Positions 18,037 through 26,872 of a stretch of 49,726 bases of DNA are shown piece by piece (position 1 is the stretch's first letter; every line of letters starts with the position of its first letter). This stretch comes from an uncultured Bacilli bacterium (GTDB lineage Bacteria > Bacillota_I > Bacilli_A > RF39 > UBA660), in assembly GCA_947629025.1 (NCBI GenBank), contig CANRCC010000010.1:1-49726 (forward strand), given 5' to 3'. A program made the translations under genes and the position numbers. The notes under the pieces were generated by a model, which made no database searches, was not told the origin of the DNA, and saw only the letters and a list, made by a program, of their open reading frames with translations.

Positions 18037-19446
18037 ATCTATTTTTTCAATTTTCATAAAGTTAGTAATCTTAACACCTGTATTAGGGAATCCACCAGTG
18101 ATTATAATTTCATCACCCTTATTTAATTCCATAAATTCTTTAGCTTGTTTTTTACCATCATTAACAATTTCATCAGTTGAACCATATTCACCAACTACAG
18201 CAGAATATACACCATAGTTAAGAGCAAGTGATTTAGCAACTTTTTCATTAGGTACAGTTGCAAGTATCATAGCATTAGGTCTTAAGTTACTAATTGCAGC
18301 AGCTGTATGACCAGACATAGTAGCAGCAACTATTACTTTAGAATTTAATTCATTACTAGCAGTAACAACACTTCTTGCAATTATATCATTTTTATCTATA
18401 TTCTTATGAACATATTTATCTTCAAACTTATAATAACTTTCAACCTTTTTACATATTTCAGCCATATTTTGAATAGTTTCAACTGGATATTTACCCATAG
18501 TAGTTTCATCACTAGTCATTACAGCATCACAACCAGCAAGTACTGCATTAGCAACATCAGTAACCTCAGCATTAGTTGGTCTTATGTTATTTTTCATACT
18601 AGTCATCATTTGAGTAGCCATTATAACTCTTTTACCTTTTTCTCTACATTTATCAATCATCATTTGTTGATATAATGGTAAATTTTCAACACCAGTTTCA
18701 GTACCAAGATCACCACGGGCAATCATAACAATATCAGTTTCATCAATTATTTCATCTATATTGTCCATTGCATATTGAGTTTCAAGTTTAGATATAATAG
18801 TCATATTTGGTTTACCATAAGATGCACATAATTTTCTAACTTCTTTAATATCTTCAGCACAATTAACAAAAGAAATAGCAAGAAAATCACCATCTTTATC
18901 ACATGCATATTTAATATCTTCTTTATCTTGTTCACTTACATAAGGAACATTTAATTTAACACCAGGTATACATACACCACGTCTACTAGTTATAGTTCCA
19001 CCATTAATTATACGGCATATAACATATTTACCATCTTTATCAGTATCTTCAATAATTAACTTATAAAAACCATCATCAAGTAATATAGTCATACCTACTT
19101 TTAAATCTTTTAAAATTCCTTTATAGTTGAAACAGATTTCATCTTTTGTACCAGTAATATCATCTTCAACTATTTTAATAGTTTCTCCTTCTACTAATTC
19201 AATTTGATCATTTTCAAATGAACAAGTTCTTAAATCTGGTCCTTTAGTATCATATAATGTTGCGATATTCGCACCTAATTCTTCATTAGCTCTTTTAATT
19301 AATTCTTCATCAATTCTACGTTCTTCCATAGTCGCATGAGAAAAATTAATTCTAGCTACATTCATACCGGCATCTACAAGTCCTTTAAAACTTTCCCAGT
19401 TTTGTGTAGATGGTCCAATACTACAAATAATTTTTGTTTTTTTCAT
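18034..19446 (-). CDS. pyk: Pyruvate kinase
   Basis: Glycolytic enzyme making pyruvate and ATP from phosphoenolpyruvate and ADP. It starts KKTKIICSIGPSTQNWE and AGMNVARINFSHA. The catalytic lysine lies in IISKLE, the metal-binding acidic residues in IARGDLGTE, and the substrate-binding loop in TSDETTMGKYP. At 470 residues it lacks the extra C-terminal PEP-synthase-like domain of Bacillus enzymes, which is normal for short forms. It is transcribed alone on the minus strand with an AAGGAGTG RBS and its own promoter. It is the only clear housekeeping gene on this strand. Confidence 0.96.
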   Translation of the reverse strand: MKKTKIICSIGPSTQNWESFKGLVDAGMNVARINFSHATMEERRIDEELIKRANEELGANIATLYDTKGPDLRTCSFENDQIELVEGETIKIVEDDITGTKDEICFNYKGILKDLKVGMTILLDDGFYKLIIEDTDKDGKYVICRIINGGTITSRRGVCIPGVKLNVPYVSEQDKEDIKYACDKDGDFLAISFVNCAEDIKEVRKLCASYGKPNMTIISKLETQYAMDNIDEIIDETDIVMIARGDLGTETGVENLPLYQQMMIDKCREKGKRVIMATQMMTSMKNNIRPTNAEVTDVANAVLAGCDAVMTSDETTMGKYPVETIQNMAEICKKVESYYKFEDKYVHKNIDKNDIIARSVVTASNELNSKVIVAATMSGHTAAAISNLRPNAMILATVPNEKVAKSLALNYGVYSAVVGEYGSTDEIVNDGKKQAKEFMELNKGDEIIITGGFPNTGVKITNFMKIEKID

Positions 19447-19471
19447 ATTTACACTCCTTTTTGACTAAATA

Positions 19472-19501
19472 ATTATATAACAAATTACCCTAAAATGTAA
19501 A
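19472..19501 (-). promoter_or_regulatory. Promoter of pyk
   Basis: On the minus strand, TTTACA (19496-19501) and TATAAT (19472-19477) are 18 bp apart, about 25 bp from the start codon. Confidence 0.55.
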
Positions 19502-19565
19502 TAGAAACAACAAAAAAATAATATTTATGTTATAATATATACAAACTTTTTAAGGAGATATTAAT

Positions 19566-20114
19566 ATGTTTTTAAGTGAAATAAAAAAATTACTAGTAAG
19601 TAGAAGTTTAAATACAAAAAATAATAACTATATCATAACACAATTATCAAAAGAAAATTTAGAAGATATAATTAAAACATTAAGTATATCTGATTTAACA
19701 ATTGAAAATTATGAAAATATGAAAAAAGAACATTATGGTATTGTTAGTAAGACACAAAAAATAATACAAATAGATTTAAGCAAAACACCTGTAAATGAAA
19801 TATTTAATGAAATATTTAAAAAATTAGAAATAGAAGATAAACTATATTTTACAAATAAAATAGATATACTTAAATTTAATAGAACCTTAATAAAAGAAAA
19901 AAAGTCTGTTTCAATAGTGTTATATAATATAAAAGATATAGATAAAGAAGATACAAAATTAATTAATGAGTTATTATCATATAAAACTTATGCATATACT
20001 ATAATATATTTAATTTATGATGTTAATGATGTTAGTTCATATGAAACACAAAGTGGAAAAATGCTTGATGGTAGAGAAGACTATGAATTACTTAGATTAT
20101 CACTAAATATTTAA
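19566..20114 (+). CDS. Hypothetical protein, 182 residues
   Basis: Not recognised. It is a soluble-looking protein with mixed helix and strand, no signal peptide and no membrane span. The middle has IDLSKTPVNEIFNEIFKKL and SVSIVLYNIKDI, the end is DYELLRLSLNI. A TAAGGAG RBS and a TATAAT box (19531) precede it, so it is probably expressed. The next gene starts 12 bp later and is also of unknown function; the pair ends at one terminator and so forms a two-gene operon. Codon use matches the chromosomal neighbours, so recent transfer is not indicated. Confidence 0.7.
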   Translation: MFLSEIKKLLVSRSLNTKNNNYIITQLSKENLEDIIKTLSISDLTIENYENMKKEHYGIVSKTQKIIQIDLSKTPVNEIFNEIFKKLEIEDKLYFTNKIDILKFNRTLIKEKKSVSIVLYNIKDIDKEDTKLINELLSYKTYAYTIIYLIYDVNDVSSYETQSGKMLDGREDYELLRLSLNI

Positions 20115-20126
20115 TGGATGATTATT

Positions 20127-20813
20127 ATGGAAAATATTAGTAAACAATTTTTATTGGATAAAAAAATATTATTAGAAAGTATAAAAAAACTCTCTAAATA
20201 TTATAATGAAGATACTATAAAGTATTTAATAGATTTATTAAATTTAAAAAAATCAGTATTTGATGATTTAGAATTTGCATCATATTTTTCTTCTTTACCT
20301 TTATTTAATCAAATTGCAAGATATAATATTTGCAATAGAGCATTTTATAAAATATCAAGATTACCTATTATAGTTAAAGACAATTTAGGAATGACAGATG
20401 AAAGTAATTCATTTATATTAAATTATAAAAATAGTTTTGATTTATTTAATTATGTAATTTCTAATGAAAAAGATTGTATAACTTTATATGAAATAATTTC
20501 ATCACCAGAAGAAAGAATAGAAGAGATAGAAAGAAAAATAACAAAAATTAAAAACTATGATTACTATAAAATGTATAATAATAGAATAAAAACTAATTTA
20601 TTTGGTACATATAATGCAAAAATGTTTAATGTAAATAATAAAAAAATTAATGAGTTAAAAGAACAAATAGCTTTCTTAAAAGAAAATGCTAATATACAAA
20701 TGGATATATGTAATTTAGTAACAGAGAACTTATTAGAAGATTGGGATATTAATTTTGGCTATGAATATGTAAAAAGACTACCTTGGATTGATATATACAA
20801 AAAGAAGATATAG
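20127..20813 (+). CDS. Hypothetical protein, 228 residues
   Basis: Not recognised. The protein is helical and highly charged, with no signal peptide or membrane span. A central stretch (EERIEEIERKITKIKNYDYY) is coiled-coil-like, and a later Leu/Lys/Glu helix (INELKEQIAFLKEN) may pair with it. ATG 20127 follows GGATG at a workable distance; an in-frame ATG at 20118 is also possible. It probably shares a transcript with the gene before it. The terminator stem begins inside its last codons, so the 3' coding end doubles as the left arm. Confidence 0.65.
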   Translation: MENISKQFLLDKKILLESIKKLSKYYNEDTIKYLIDLLNLKKSVFDDLEFASYFSSLPLFNQIARYNICNRAFYKISRLPIIVKDNLGMTDESNSFILNYKNSFDLFNYVISNEKDCITLYEIISSPEERIEEIERKITKIKNYDYYKMYNNRIKTNLFGTYNAKMFNVNNKKINELKEQIAFLKENANIQMDICNLVTENLLEDWDINFGYEYVKRLPWIDIYKKKI

Positions 20814-20824
20814 TCTTTTTTTTT
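20771..20824 (+). terminator. Long-loop terminator using coding sequence as left arm
   Basis: AAAAAGACTA at 20771-20780 (inside the gene) pairs perfectly with TAGTCTTTTT at 20811-20820, followed by more T. The loop is 30 bases. Confidence 0.55.
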
Positions 20825-20828
20825 AATG

Positions 20829-20842
20829 TTACAAAATTGTAA
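20829..20842 (+). promoter_or_regulatory. BceR-type box upstream of response regulator
   Basis: TTACAAAATTGTAA fits the TNACA-N4-TGTAA consensus known for BceR-like regulators. It lies just upstream of the -35 region of a promoter whose TATAAT is at 20866-20871, the position expected for activation. The same 14-mer recurs at 22590. Confidence 0.75.
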
Positions 20843-20896
20843 GATTAGATATACCTTATTCGTGATATAATAATAAAGAAAAATGTGGTGAAATAT

Positions 20897-21571
20897 ATGA
20901 GCAAAATAATGATAATTGAGGATGAAGAATTAATTTGTAATGAACTAGCTAAACTTTTAGAAAATAATAATTATGAAACTATTATTTTAAAAGATTTTAA
21001 AAATGCTCTAAATGAAATACTAGATGCATCACCAGATTTAATTTTACTTGATATTAATATGCCATTTATAAATGGGGAAGCATTACTTCAAAATTTAAGA
21101 AAACAATCTAATATTCCTGTTATTATGGTAACGAGTATTAATTCAGAAACAGATGAAGCACTATCTATTTCTTATGGTGCGGATGATTATATTACTAAAC
21201 CATATAATCCTAATATTTTACTTTTAAGAATAGGAGCAGTATTAAAAAGAACAAAAATAAATTACAATACAAATGTAAATGAATTAACTTACAAGAAATT
21301 AAAATTTGATTTACAAAAAGGAATAATTAAGAAAGATAATATAGAAATAGAATTAACAAAAAATGAAATGATTATTTTTTCCTATTTATTAAATCATCAA
21401 AATAGAATTGTAACTCGTGAAGAACTTATGACAACATTATGGGATAATTCAGAGTATGTTAATGAAAATGCTTTAACAGTTAATGTTAGTAGGCTTAGAA
21501 GTAAATTAAAAGAAATTGGATATGAAGATGTAATAGATACAAGAAAAGGATTAGGGTACATTTTATCATGA
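20897..21571 (+). CDS. OmpR-family response regulator (BceR/YxdJ-like)
   Basis: The receiver domain (residues 1-115) has the acidic pair at 8-9, the phosphoacceptor Asp52 in LLDINMP, the Thr/Ser switch in VMVTS, and the conserved Lys in YITKPYN. The C-terminal winged helix (about 130-224) ends NVSRLRSKLKEIGYEDVIDTRKGLGYIL. ATG 20897 is preferred to GTG 20885. The next gene, its sensor kinase, overlaps by 4 bp. Together with the ABC genes and a YxeA protein downstream this forms a peptide-sensing and detoxification module of Bce/Yxd type. Two identical boxes mark its likely targets, including its own promoter. Confidence 0.92.
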   Translation: MSKIMIIEDEELICNELAKLLENNNYETIILKDFKNALNEILDASPDLILLDINMPFINGEALLQNLRKQSNIPVIMVTSINSETDEALSISYGADDYITKPYNPNILLLRIGAVLKRTKINYNTNVNELTYKKLKFDLQKGIIKKDNIEIELTKNEMIIFSYLLNHQNRIVTREELMTTLWDNSEYVNENALTVNVSRLRSKLKEIGYEDVIDTRKGLGYILS

Positions 21572-22587
21572 AAATAGGTGCGTATTTTAAAGATAATTTA
21601 TATAAGTTATTTATATTTATCATTTGTTATGTTTTTAATTTACTTATATTTTTTGCATTCAAAGTAGATAAATCTGTTATTATATCTTCATCATTTTTAT
21701 ATGTAATTTGCTTTTTACTTATTTTATTAATACCATATTTTAGAAAGAAAAAATTTTATACAGATTTACTATTAAATATTGAAGCACTTGATAAAAGTTA
21801 TTTGGTATTAGAAACTTTATCTAAACCAGAATTTTATGAAGGAAAATTATTATATCAAGCATTATATGAAATTAATAAATCAATGAATGAAAATGTAAAA
21901 AAAATAGAAGAACATATGCAAGATTTTAAAGAATATATTGAAATGTGGATTCATGAAGTTAAAATTCCACTTTCTACTTTAGTTTTAATAAGTAATAATC
22001 ATAAAGAACAATTTGATAAAAAAACAAAGTTACAATTAAAAAGATTAGAAAATTATGTAGAAGAAGTACTTTATTATGCAAGAAGTGAAAACGCAGAAAA
22101 AGATTATTTAATAAAAGAAGTAGATTTATCAAAAGTTATTAAAAATGTAGGCCTTAAAAATATGGATGAAATACTTGAAAATAAAATAGATTATATAGTA
22201 GAAAATTCATCTTATAAAGTATTAACTGATTCAAAATGGTTAGAATTTATTTTAGGACAAATAATTAATAATAGTATTAAATATAAAAGAAATATTGATA
22301 ATTCTTATATTAAAATATTTGTTCAAGATGAAAAGAATAAAACAACCTTAGTAATTGAAGATAATGGTATAGGAATAAAAGAATCAGATTTAAAACAAGT
22401 ATTTGATAAATCTTTTACAGGAGAAAATGGAAGAAACACAAATAAATCTACTGGAATGGGATTATTTATTGCTAAAAATATGTGTAAAAAATTAGGACAT
22501 AAAATAGATATAGAATCTGTTTATAATAAATATACAAAAGTTTATATAACATTCGCAAAAAACAAATATTATGATGTTTTAAAGTAA
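21568..22587 (+). CDS. Intramembrane-sensing histidine kinase (BceS/YxdK-like)
   Basis: A 339-residue kinase with two membrane spans (about residues 11-30 and 36-55) joined by only a few residues, which is the hallmark of intramembrane-sensing kinases that rely on a partner ABC transporter. The dimerisation domain has His129 in MWIHEVKIPLSTL, the Bce-type H box. The ATPase domain shows NNSIKY (N box), DNGIGI (G1) and TGMGLFIAKN (G2). Start overlaps the regulator's stop (ATGA), so the two are coupled. It probably perceives transporter activity rather than the peptide itself. Confidence 0.93.
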   Translation: MKIGAYFKDNLYKLFIFIICYVFNLLIFFAFKVDKSVIISSSFLYVICFLLILLIPYFRKKKFYTDLLLNIEALDKSYLVLETLSKPEFYEGKLLYQALYEINKSMNENVKKIEEHMQDFKEYIEMWIHEVKIPLSTLVLISNNHKEQFDKKTKLQLKRLENYVEEVLYYARSENAEKDYLIKEVDLSKVIKNVGLKNMDEILENKIDYIVENSSYKVLTDSKWLEFILGQIINNSIKYKRNIDNSYIKIFVQDEKNKTTLVIEDNGIGIKESDLKQVFDKSFTGENGRNTNKSTGMGLFIAKNMCKKLGHKIDIESVYNKYTKVYITFAKNKYYDVLK

Positions 22588-22589
22588 TG

Positions 22590-22603
22590 TTACAAAATTG
22601 TAA
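22590..22603 (+). promoter_or_regulatory. BceR-type box upstream of ABC operon
   Basis: TTACAAAATTGTAA is identical to the box at 20829. A further half-site TGTAAT follows at 22610. It precedes the promoter at 22624, so the ABC genes are likely activated by the response regulator. Confidence 0.75.
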
Positions 22604-22623
22604 TGTTCTGTAATATTAAAGAT

Positions 22624-22652
22624 GCGACAAAATAGTTTTTTTAAGTTATTAT
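22624..22652 (+). promoter_or_regulatory. Promoter of ABC operon
   Basis: GCGACA at 22624-22629 and TATTAT at 22647-22652, spaced 17 bp. The -35 is a weak match, as expected for an activator-dependent promoter. Confidence 0.4.
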
Positions 22653-22676
22653 TGTTTACGAAAGGAGAAAAATTTT

Positions 22677-23441
22677 ATGGAAGAAATTTTAAAAGTTGAC
22701 AAAATAGAAAAATACTATGGCAGTCGTTCATCTTTAACAAAAGCGATTGATAATTTATCTTTTGAAGTTGAAAAAGGCGAATTTGTTGCTATTATGGGAG
22801 CATCTGGTTCAGGAAAAACAACCCTTTTAAATTGCATATCAACAATTGATAAAGTAACAAGTGGTCATATTTTTGTTGGAGGATTTGATATTACTAAATT
22901 AAAAGGTAATGAACTTAACAAATTTAGAAGAGAAGAGTTAGGTTTTATATTTCAAGATTTTAATCTACTTGATACTTTAACTGCTTATGAAAATATTGCT
23001 CTTGCTTTATCAATTCAAAATAAAAGTGTTAAAGAAATAGAAGAAAAAATAAAAAAAGTTAGTGAGGAACTTGATATTAAAGATGTTTTAAATAAATATC
23101 CATATCAAATGAGTGGAGGACAAAAACAAAGAGTTGCTGCTGCTCGCGCCATTGTAACTAATCCAAAATTGGTGCTTGCAGATGAACCAACAGGAGCACT
23201 TGATTCTAAATCTTCTAAAATGTTACTAGAAAAACTTAATTATTTAGAACAATTAGGTTCAACTATTCTTATGGTAACACATGATGCTTTTACAGCTAGT
23301 TATGCAAAAAGAGTAATTTTTATCAAAGATGGTAAAATCTTTAAAGAAATTAGAAGAGGTAGTGATACTCGTAAAGAATTTTTTGATAAGATTATTGATG
23401 TTGTAACTTTACTTGGTGGAGATTTAAATGATGCTTTGTAA
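22677..23441 (+). CDS. ABC transporter ATPase (BceA/YxdL-like)
   Basis: A 254-residue ATPase of the MacB/Bce type. Walker A is GASGSGKTT (residues 41-49), the Q loop lies in FIFQDFNLLDTLTAYENI, the signature is MSGGQKQRVAAARA, Walker B is LVLADEPTGALD, and the switch His lies in MVTHD. An AAAGGAG RBS precedes it. The permease overlaps its 3' end by 14 bp. The complex with the permease confers resistance to, and sensing of, antimicrobial peptides in known relatives. Confidence 0.95.
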   Translation: MEEILKVDKIEKYYGSRSSLTKAIDNLSFEVEKGEFVAIMGASGSGKTTLLNCISTIDKVTSGHIFVGGFDITKLKGNELNKFRREELGFIFQDFNLLDTLTAYENIALALSIQNKSVKEIEEKIKKVSEELDIKDVLNKYPYQMSGGQKQRVAAARAIVTNPKLVLADEPTGALDSKSSKMLLEKLNYLEQLGSTILMVTHDAFTASYAKRVIFIKDGKIFKEIRRGSDTRKEFFDKIIDVVTLLGGDLNDAL

Positions 23442-25500
23442 GTTATCACTTAAAAACATTAAGAAGAGTATGAAAGATTATGCCATCTACTTTTTTACAC
23501 TTATTCTTGGTGTAGCAATTTTTTATGTTTTTAATGCACTTGATAGTCAAACAGTTATGATGGATGTTTCATCATCAACACAAGACATTATTGAACTAAT
23601 GATGACAATGTTATCTGGGGTTAGTGTATTTGTATCATTTATATTAGGATTTCTTATTATATATGCTTCAAGGTTTTTAATGAAACGAAGAAATAAAGAG
23701 TTTGGAATTTACTTAACTTTAGGGATGAGTAAAAGAAAAATATCTTTAATATTATTCTTTGAAACATTGTTTATTGGTATTATTTCACTCTTGGTTGGAT
23801 TAGGACTTGGAGTGTTACTATCACAAGCTATGAGTTTAGTTGTTGCCAATATGTTTGAAGCAAATCTCACAAAGTTTGCATTTGTATTCTCATCATCTGC
23901 TTGTATTAAAACAATTATTTATTTTAGTATTATGTATTTACTTGTTATGATATTTAATACTTATAGTGTTAGCAAATGTAAATTAATTGATTTATTAAAT
24001 GATGCAAAAACAAGTGAAAAAATCAAATTAAAAAATCCTTATTTATGTATTATTATTTTCATAATTTCTTGTATTGTACTTGGAAAAGCATACCACATGG
24101 TAACAGCAGAATTTTTAACTTTACAAGAAGTTACTGACATATTAATACCTATTATAATGGGTGCAGTAAGTACATTCTTTATTTTCTGGTCTTTATCAGG
24201 ATTAATTTTAAGAATTGCAATGAGTATCAAGAAGTTCTACTATAAGGGATTAAATAGTTTCACATTAAGACAATTTTCAAGCAAAATTAACACAACAGTA
24301 TTTTCAACAACAATTATTTGTTTAATGTTATTCATAACAATTTGTTTATTATCTGCTTGTCTTACTATGAAAAACTCTATGAATGCTAATATTAAAGAAC
24401 TTGCTCCAGTAGATGCTATGTTCACAGTTAATATGAATATGGATAAGTATTATGAAAAATATAGAAATTATGGATATAATGATTCTCAAATAAAAAACTC
24501 TCACTATACAGCCAAAGAAATGTTTGAATTATTTGATTTTGATATTACTTCTTACTTTAAAGATTATATAGAAGTAAATACTTATGCAACACCAGATCTA
24601 ACATTAAATCATACATTAGGTTCAAGATTAGATAGTGTTAGAACACAATTTCCTTTTTTGGCTTATGATACAATGGAATCTATTGTGAAAATTAGTGATT
24701 ATAATCAAGTAGCAAAATTTTATGGAATACGAGAATATTCTTTAAATTCTGATGAATATATGATTATTGCTGATTTTAAATCAATGGTTGATGTAAGAAA
24801 TATTGCTCTTGAAAATGGTGAAACAATTAATTTATTTGGACATACTCTAAAACCTAAATATAAAACATGCCAAGATGGCTTTTTAGAAATGTCTAGTCAA
24901 CATATTAATACTGGAATTATATTAGTACCTGATAATATTGTAGGGGAAGAATATTTATATGAAAATCATTTGATAGGTAATTATAAAACAACAAACAAAG
25001 ATGAAATAATGGAAATAGAAAATAATATTAACAAACTTTCTAAAAATGAATTAGTTAATACTTATTTACTTCCAAGTGGATCAACAAAACTTGCTATTAA
25101 AGAAGCAACAACAGGATTATCTGCAATGGTTACATTTATTGGTCTTTATTTAGGAGTAATTTTCTTAATTAGTAGTGCAGCAATATTAGGTTTAAAAGAA
25201 TTATCTGAAAGTAGTGATAATAAAGAAAGATTTAAAATGTTAAGAAAGATTGGTACAAATGAGAAGATGATTAATAAAGCATTATTTAGACAAATTACTA
25301 TATTCTTTATGTTACCTTTAATACTTGCATTAATTCATTCTATTTTTGGTATAATGTTTGCTGTTAAAATACTAGAAGTGTTTGGAACAGATGAGTTACT
25401 TCCATCAATTATTGCAACTGCTATTGTTCTAGTAATTATTTATGGAGGATATTTATTAATAACATATTACTCAAGTAAAAATATTATAAAAGATAAATAA
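23428..25500 (+). CDS. FtsX-like ABC permease (BceB/YxdM-like)
   Basis: A 690-residue permease with about ten predicted membrane spans: one near the N-terminus, a group at residues 60-240, two around 280-310, then a large extracellular domain (about 330-545) and three spans at the end. The FtsX-type segment RNKEFGIYLTLGMSKRKI follows the second span and is repeated in spirit by the later KERFKMLRKIGTNEKMI. The large loop between spans 7 and 8 is the feature that defines BceB-like permeases and binds the peptide target in known cases. It is coupled to the ATPase by overlap. Confidence 0.92.
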   Translation: MMLCKLSLKNIKKSMKDYAIYFFTLILGVAIFYVFNALDSQTVMMDVSSSTQDIIELMMTMLSGVSVFVSFILGFLIIYASRFLMKRRNKEFGIYLTLGMSKRKISLILFFETLFIGIISLLVGLGLGVLLSQAMSLVVANMFEANLTKFAFVFSSSACIKTIIYFSIMYLLVMIFNTYSVSKCKLIDLLNDAKTSEKIKLKNPYLCIIIFIISCIVLGKAYHMVTAEFLTLQEVTDILIPIIMGAVSTFFIFWSLSGLILRIAMSIKKFYYKGLNSFTLRQFSSKINTTVFSTTIICLMLFITICLLSACLTMKNSMNANIKELAPVDAMFTVNMNMDKYYEKYRNYGYNDSQIKNSHYTAKEMFELFDFDITSYFKDYIEVNTYATPDLTLNHTLGSRLDSVRTQFPFLAYDTMESIVKISDYNQVAKFYGIREYSLNSDEYMIIADFKSMVDVRNIALENGETINLFGHTLKPKYKTCQDGFLEMSSQHINTGIILVPDNIVGEEYLYENHLIGNYKTTNKDEIMEIENNINKLSKNELVNTYLLPSGSTKLAIKEATTGLSAMVTFIGLYLGVIFLISSAAILGLKELSESSDNKERFKMLRKIGTNEKMINKALFRQITIFFMLPLILALIHSIFGIMFAVKILEVFGTDELLPSIIATAIVLVIIYGGYLLITYYSSKNIIKDK

Positions 25501-25520
25501 TAGATTAGGAGAATTAAAAA

Positions 25521-25868
25521 ATGGAATATATAAAAGAAAAATTACCAGTAATCATGGTGGTAATAGTGTTTTTACTACTATGCGCAGCTACTTATTATTA
25601 TTTGTTTATAGGAAAGACTATATATTTCACTCAAATAGATAATACCAAAATTAAAGAAATAACTAATAGTGATATGTCTTATGAATATACTTTGGATTGT
25701 TATAAAGAAAATGGTAAGAAAAAAATACTTAAATTTAAAACAAGTAGAGAATTAAAAGAAGCTGCTTTTTTAAAAATGGAATATATGGAAATTACAGGAG
25801 TTCATTCTTGGGAAGAAGTACAATTTGATGAACTACCAAAGAAAGTCCAAGAAAAATATAATAAGTAA
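25521..25868 (+). CDS. YxeA-family (DUF1093) membrane-anchored protein
   Basis: A 115-residue protein with one N-terminal span (about residues 10-30) and a small OB-like domain. The pattern YYYLFIGKTIYFTQIDN, YEYTLDCYKENGKKKILKFKTSRELKE and GVHSWEEVQFDELP fits the YxeA family. In B. subtilis yxeA lies directly after yxdLM in the operon controlled by YxdJK, the same order as here, which supports both the family call and assignment of the whole locus to the Yxd-like subgroup. The function is unknown; it may modulate the transporter. Confidence 0.8.
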   Translation: MEYIKEKLPVIMVVIVFLLLCAATYYYLFIGKTIYFTQIDNTKIKEITNSDMSYEYTLDCYKENGKKKILKFKTSRELKEAAFLKMEYMEITGVHSWEEVQFDELPKKVQEKYNK

Positions 25869-25871
25869 TAA

Positions 25872-25903
25872 AAAAAACAAACTATATATAAAGTTTGTTT
25901 TTC
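25872..25903 (+). terminator. Terminator of ABC operon (CAAAC/GTTTG family, copy 1)
   Basis: AAACAAACT at 25875-25883 and AGTTTGTTT at 25892-25900 enclose an AT loop. Nearly the same stem-loop occurs at 27243 and 28905. Confidence 0.8.
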
Positions 25904-25957
25904 TATGTCATAATATTTTGTATCAATTACAAATTAAAATAATTTTAAAATATATAT

Positions 25958-25985
25958 TTGCAAACAAATGTTCTTATTATATAAT
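25958..25985 (+). promoter_or_regulatory. Promoter of BRO gene 1 with LexA-like box
   Basis: TTGCAA (25958-25963) and TATAAT (25980-25985) flank the 14-mer CAAACAAATGTTCT at 25961-25974. This matches the Gram-positive LexA consensus CGAACATATGTTCG at 11 of 14 positions. DinD, a related protein, is LexA-controlled in E. coli. An AAAGGAGG RBS follows. Confidence 0.5.
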
Positions 25986-26008
25986 TCTATTATAAAGGAG
26001 GTTTTTTT

Positions 26009-26872
26009 ATGAATCAAAACAAATTACAAACAATTTCAAATCTATTTGAGGGAAAGGAAATAAGAAGCATCTGGGATAGTGAAAAAGAAGATTATTATTT
26101 TAGTGTTGCTGATGTAATAAGTGCTTTAACTGATAGTAGTAATCCAAGAAATTATTGGAATATGTTAAAGAAAAGAATGAATGAAGAAGAAAAAAGTGAG
26201 TTGTACACAAATTGTGTACAACTGAAAATGAAATCTAAAAAAGATGGGAAAAAATACTTAACAGATACACTTGATACTAAAGGTATTTTAAGATTAATTG
26301 AGTCAGTTCCAAGTCCTAAAGCAGAACCATTTAAAATGTGGTTAGCAACTTTAGGCAGTGAAAGAATCGATGAAGTGTTTGATCCTGAGATTGCAATAAA
26401 AAGAGCAATTAACTATTATCGTAAAAGAGGATATTCTAATGAATGGATTGAAGCTAGATTAAAAGGAATACTAAATAGAAATAAACTAACTGATATATGG
26501 AAAGATGGAGGCATTGTAAAAGATTATGAATATGGAATACTAACGAATGAAATATATAAAGAATGGTCAGGTATGAAAGCAAGTGAATATAAAGTACATA
26601 AAGGTCTTCGTAAAGAATCATTAAGAGATAATATGTCTGATATTGAAGTTGTTCTTACTGATTTAGGAGAAATTGCAACAAGAGAAATTGCTAAGGAACA
26701 TAGGCCTCATGGACTAGAGCAAAATAAAGTGATTGCTAAAATGGGTGGACATGCTGCAAAGGTTGCTAGAGATGATATTGAAAAGAATTTAGGTAAAACA
26801 GTAATTAGCAATCAAAATAATCTTAACTATCAATATTTAGAAGAACAAGAAAAATTGGAAAATAAAAAATAA
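26009..26872 (+). CDS. BRO-N / DinD-like protein, copy 1
   Basis: A 287-residue protein with an N-terminal Bro-N domain (residues about 10-120: IRSIWDSEKEDYYFSVADVI, NPRNYWNMLKKR, TLDTKGILRLIESVPSPKAEPFKMWLATLGSERIDE in pieces) and a C-terminal DinD-like part (LTDIWKDGGI, LTNEIYKEWSGM, HKGLRKESLRDNMSDIE, then HAAKVARDDIEKNLGKTVIS). Such proteins are found in phages and accessory regions; Bro-N domains bind DNA and E. coli DinD inhibits RecA function. A paralogue sits at 30300 and a scrap of a third at 31964. A 25-bp dyad lies inside the reading frame at 26199. Target and role here are unknown. Confidence 0.88.
   Translation: MNQNKLQTISNLFEGKEIRSIWDSEKEDYYFSVADVISALTDSSNPRNYWNMLKKRMNEEEKSELYTNCVQLKMKSKKDGKKYLTDTLDTKGILRLIESVPSPKAEPFKMWLATLGSERIDEVFDPEIAIKRAINYYRKRGYSNEWIEARLKGILNRNKLTDIWKDGGIVKDYEYGILTNEIYKEWSGMKASEYKVHKGLRKESLRDNMSDIEVVLTDLGEIATREIAKEHRPHGLEQNKVIAKMGGHAAKVARDDIEKNLGKTVISNQNNLNYQYLEEQEKLENKK
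26199..26223. repeat. Perfect intragenic dyad in BRO gene 1
   Basis: AGTTGTACACAA and TTGTGTACAACT are exact reverse complements around a single A (26211). The centre is the middle base of an Asn codon. BRO gene 2 has a dyad of the same size in the same codon register but with a different inner sequence. Confidence 0.9.

Noticed and set aside
20829-20842. TTACAAAATTGTAA read as a terminator stem
   Set aside because: Arms are only six bases with a two-base loop, there is no T tract directly after, and the identical 14-mer before the ABC operon fits a BceR-type operator far better.
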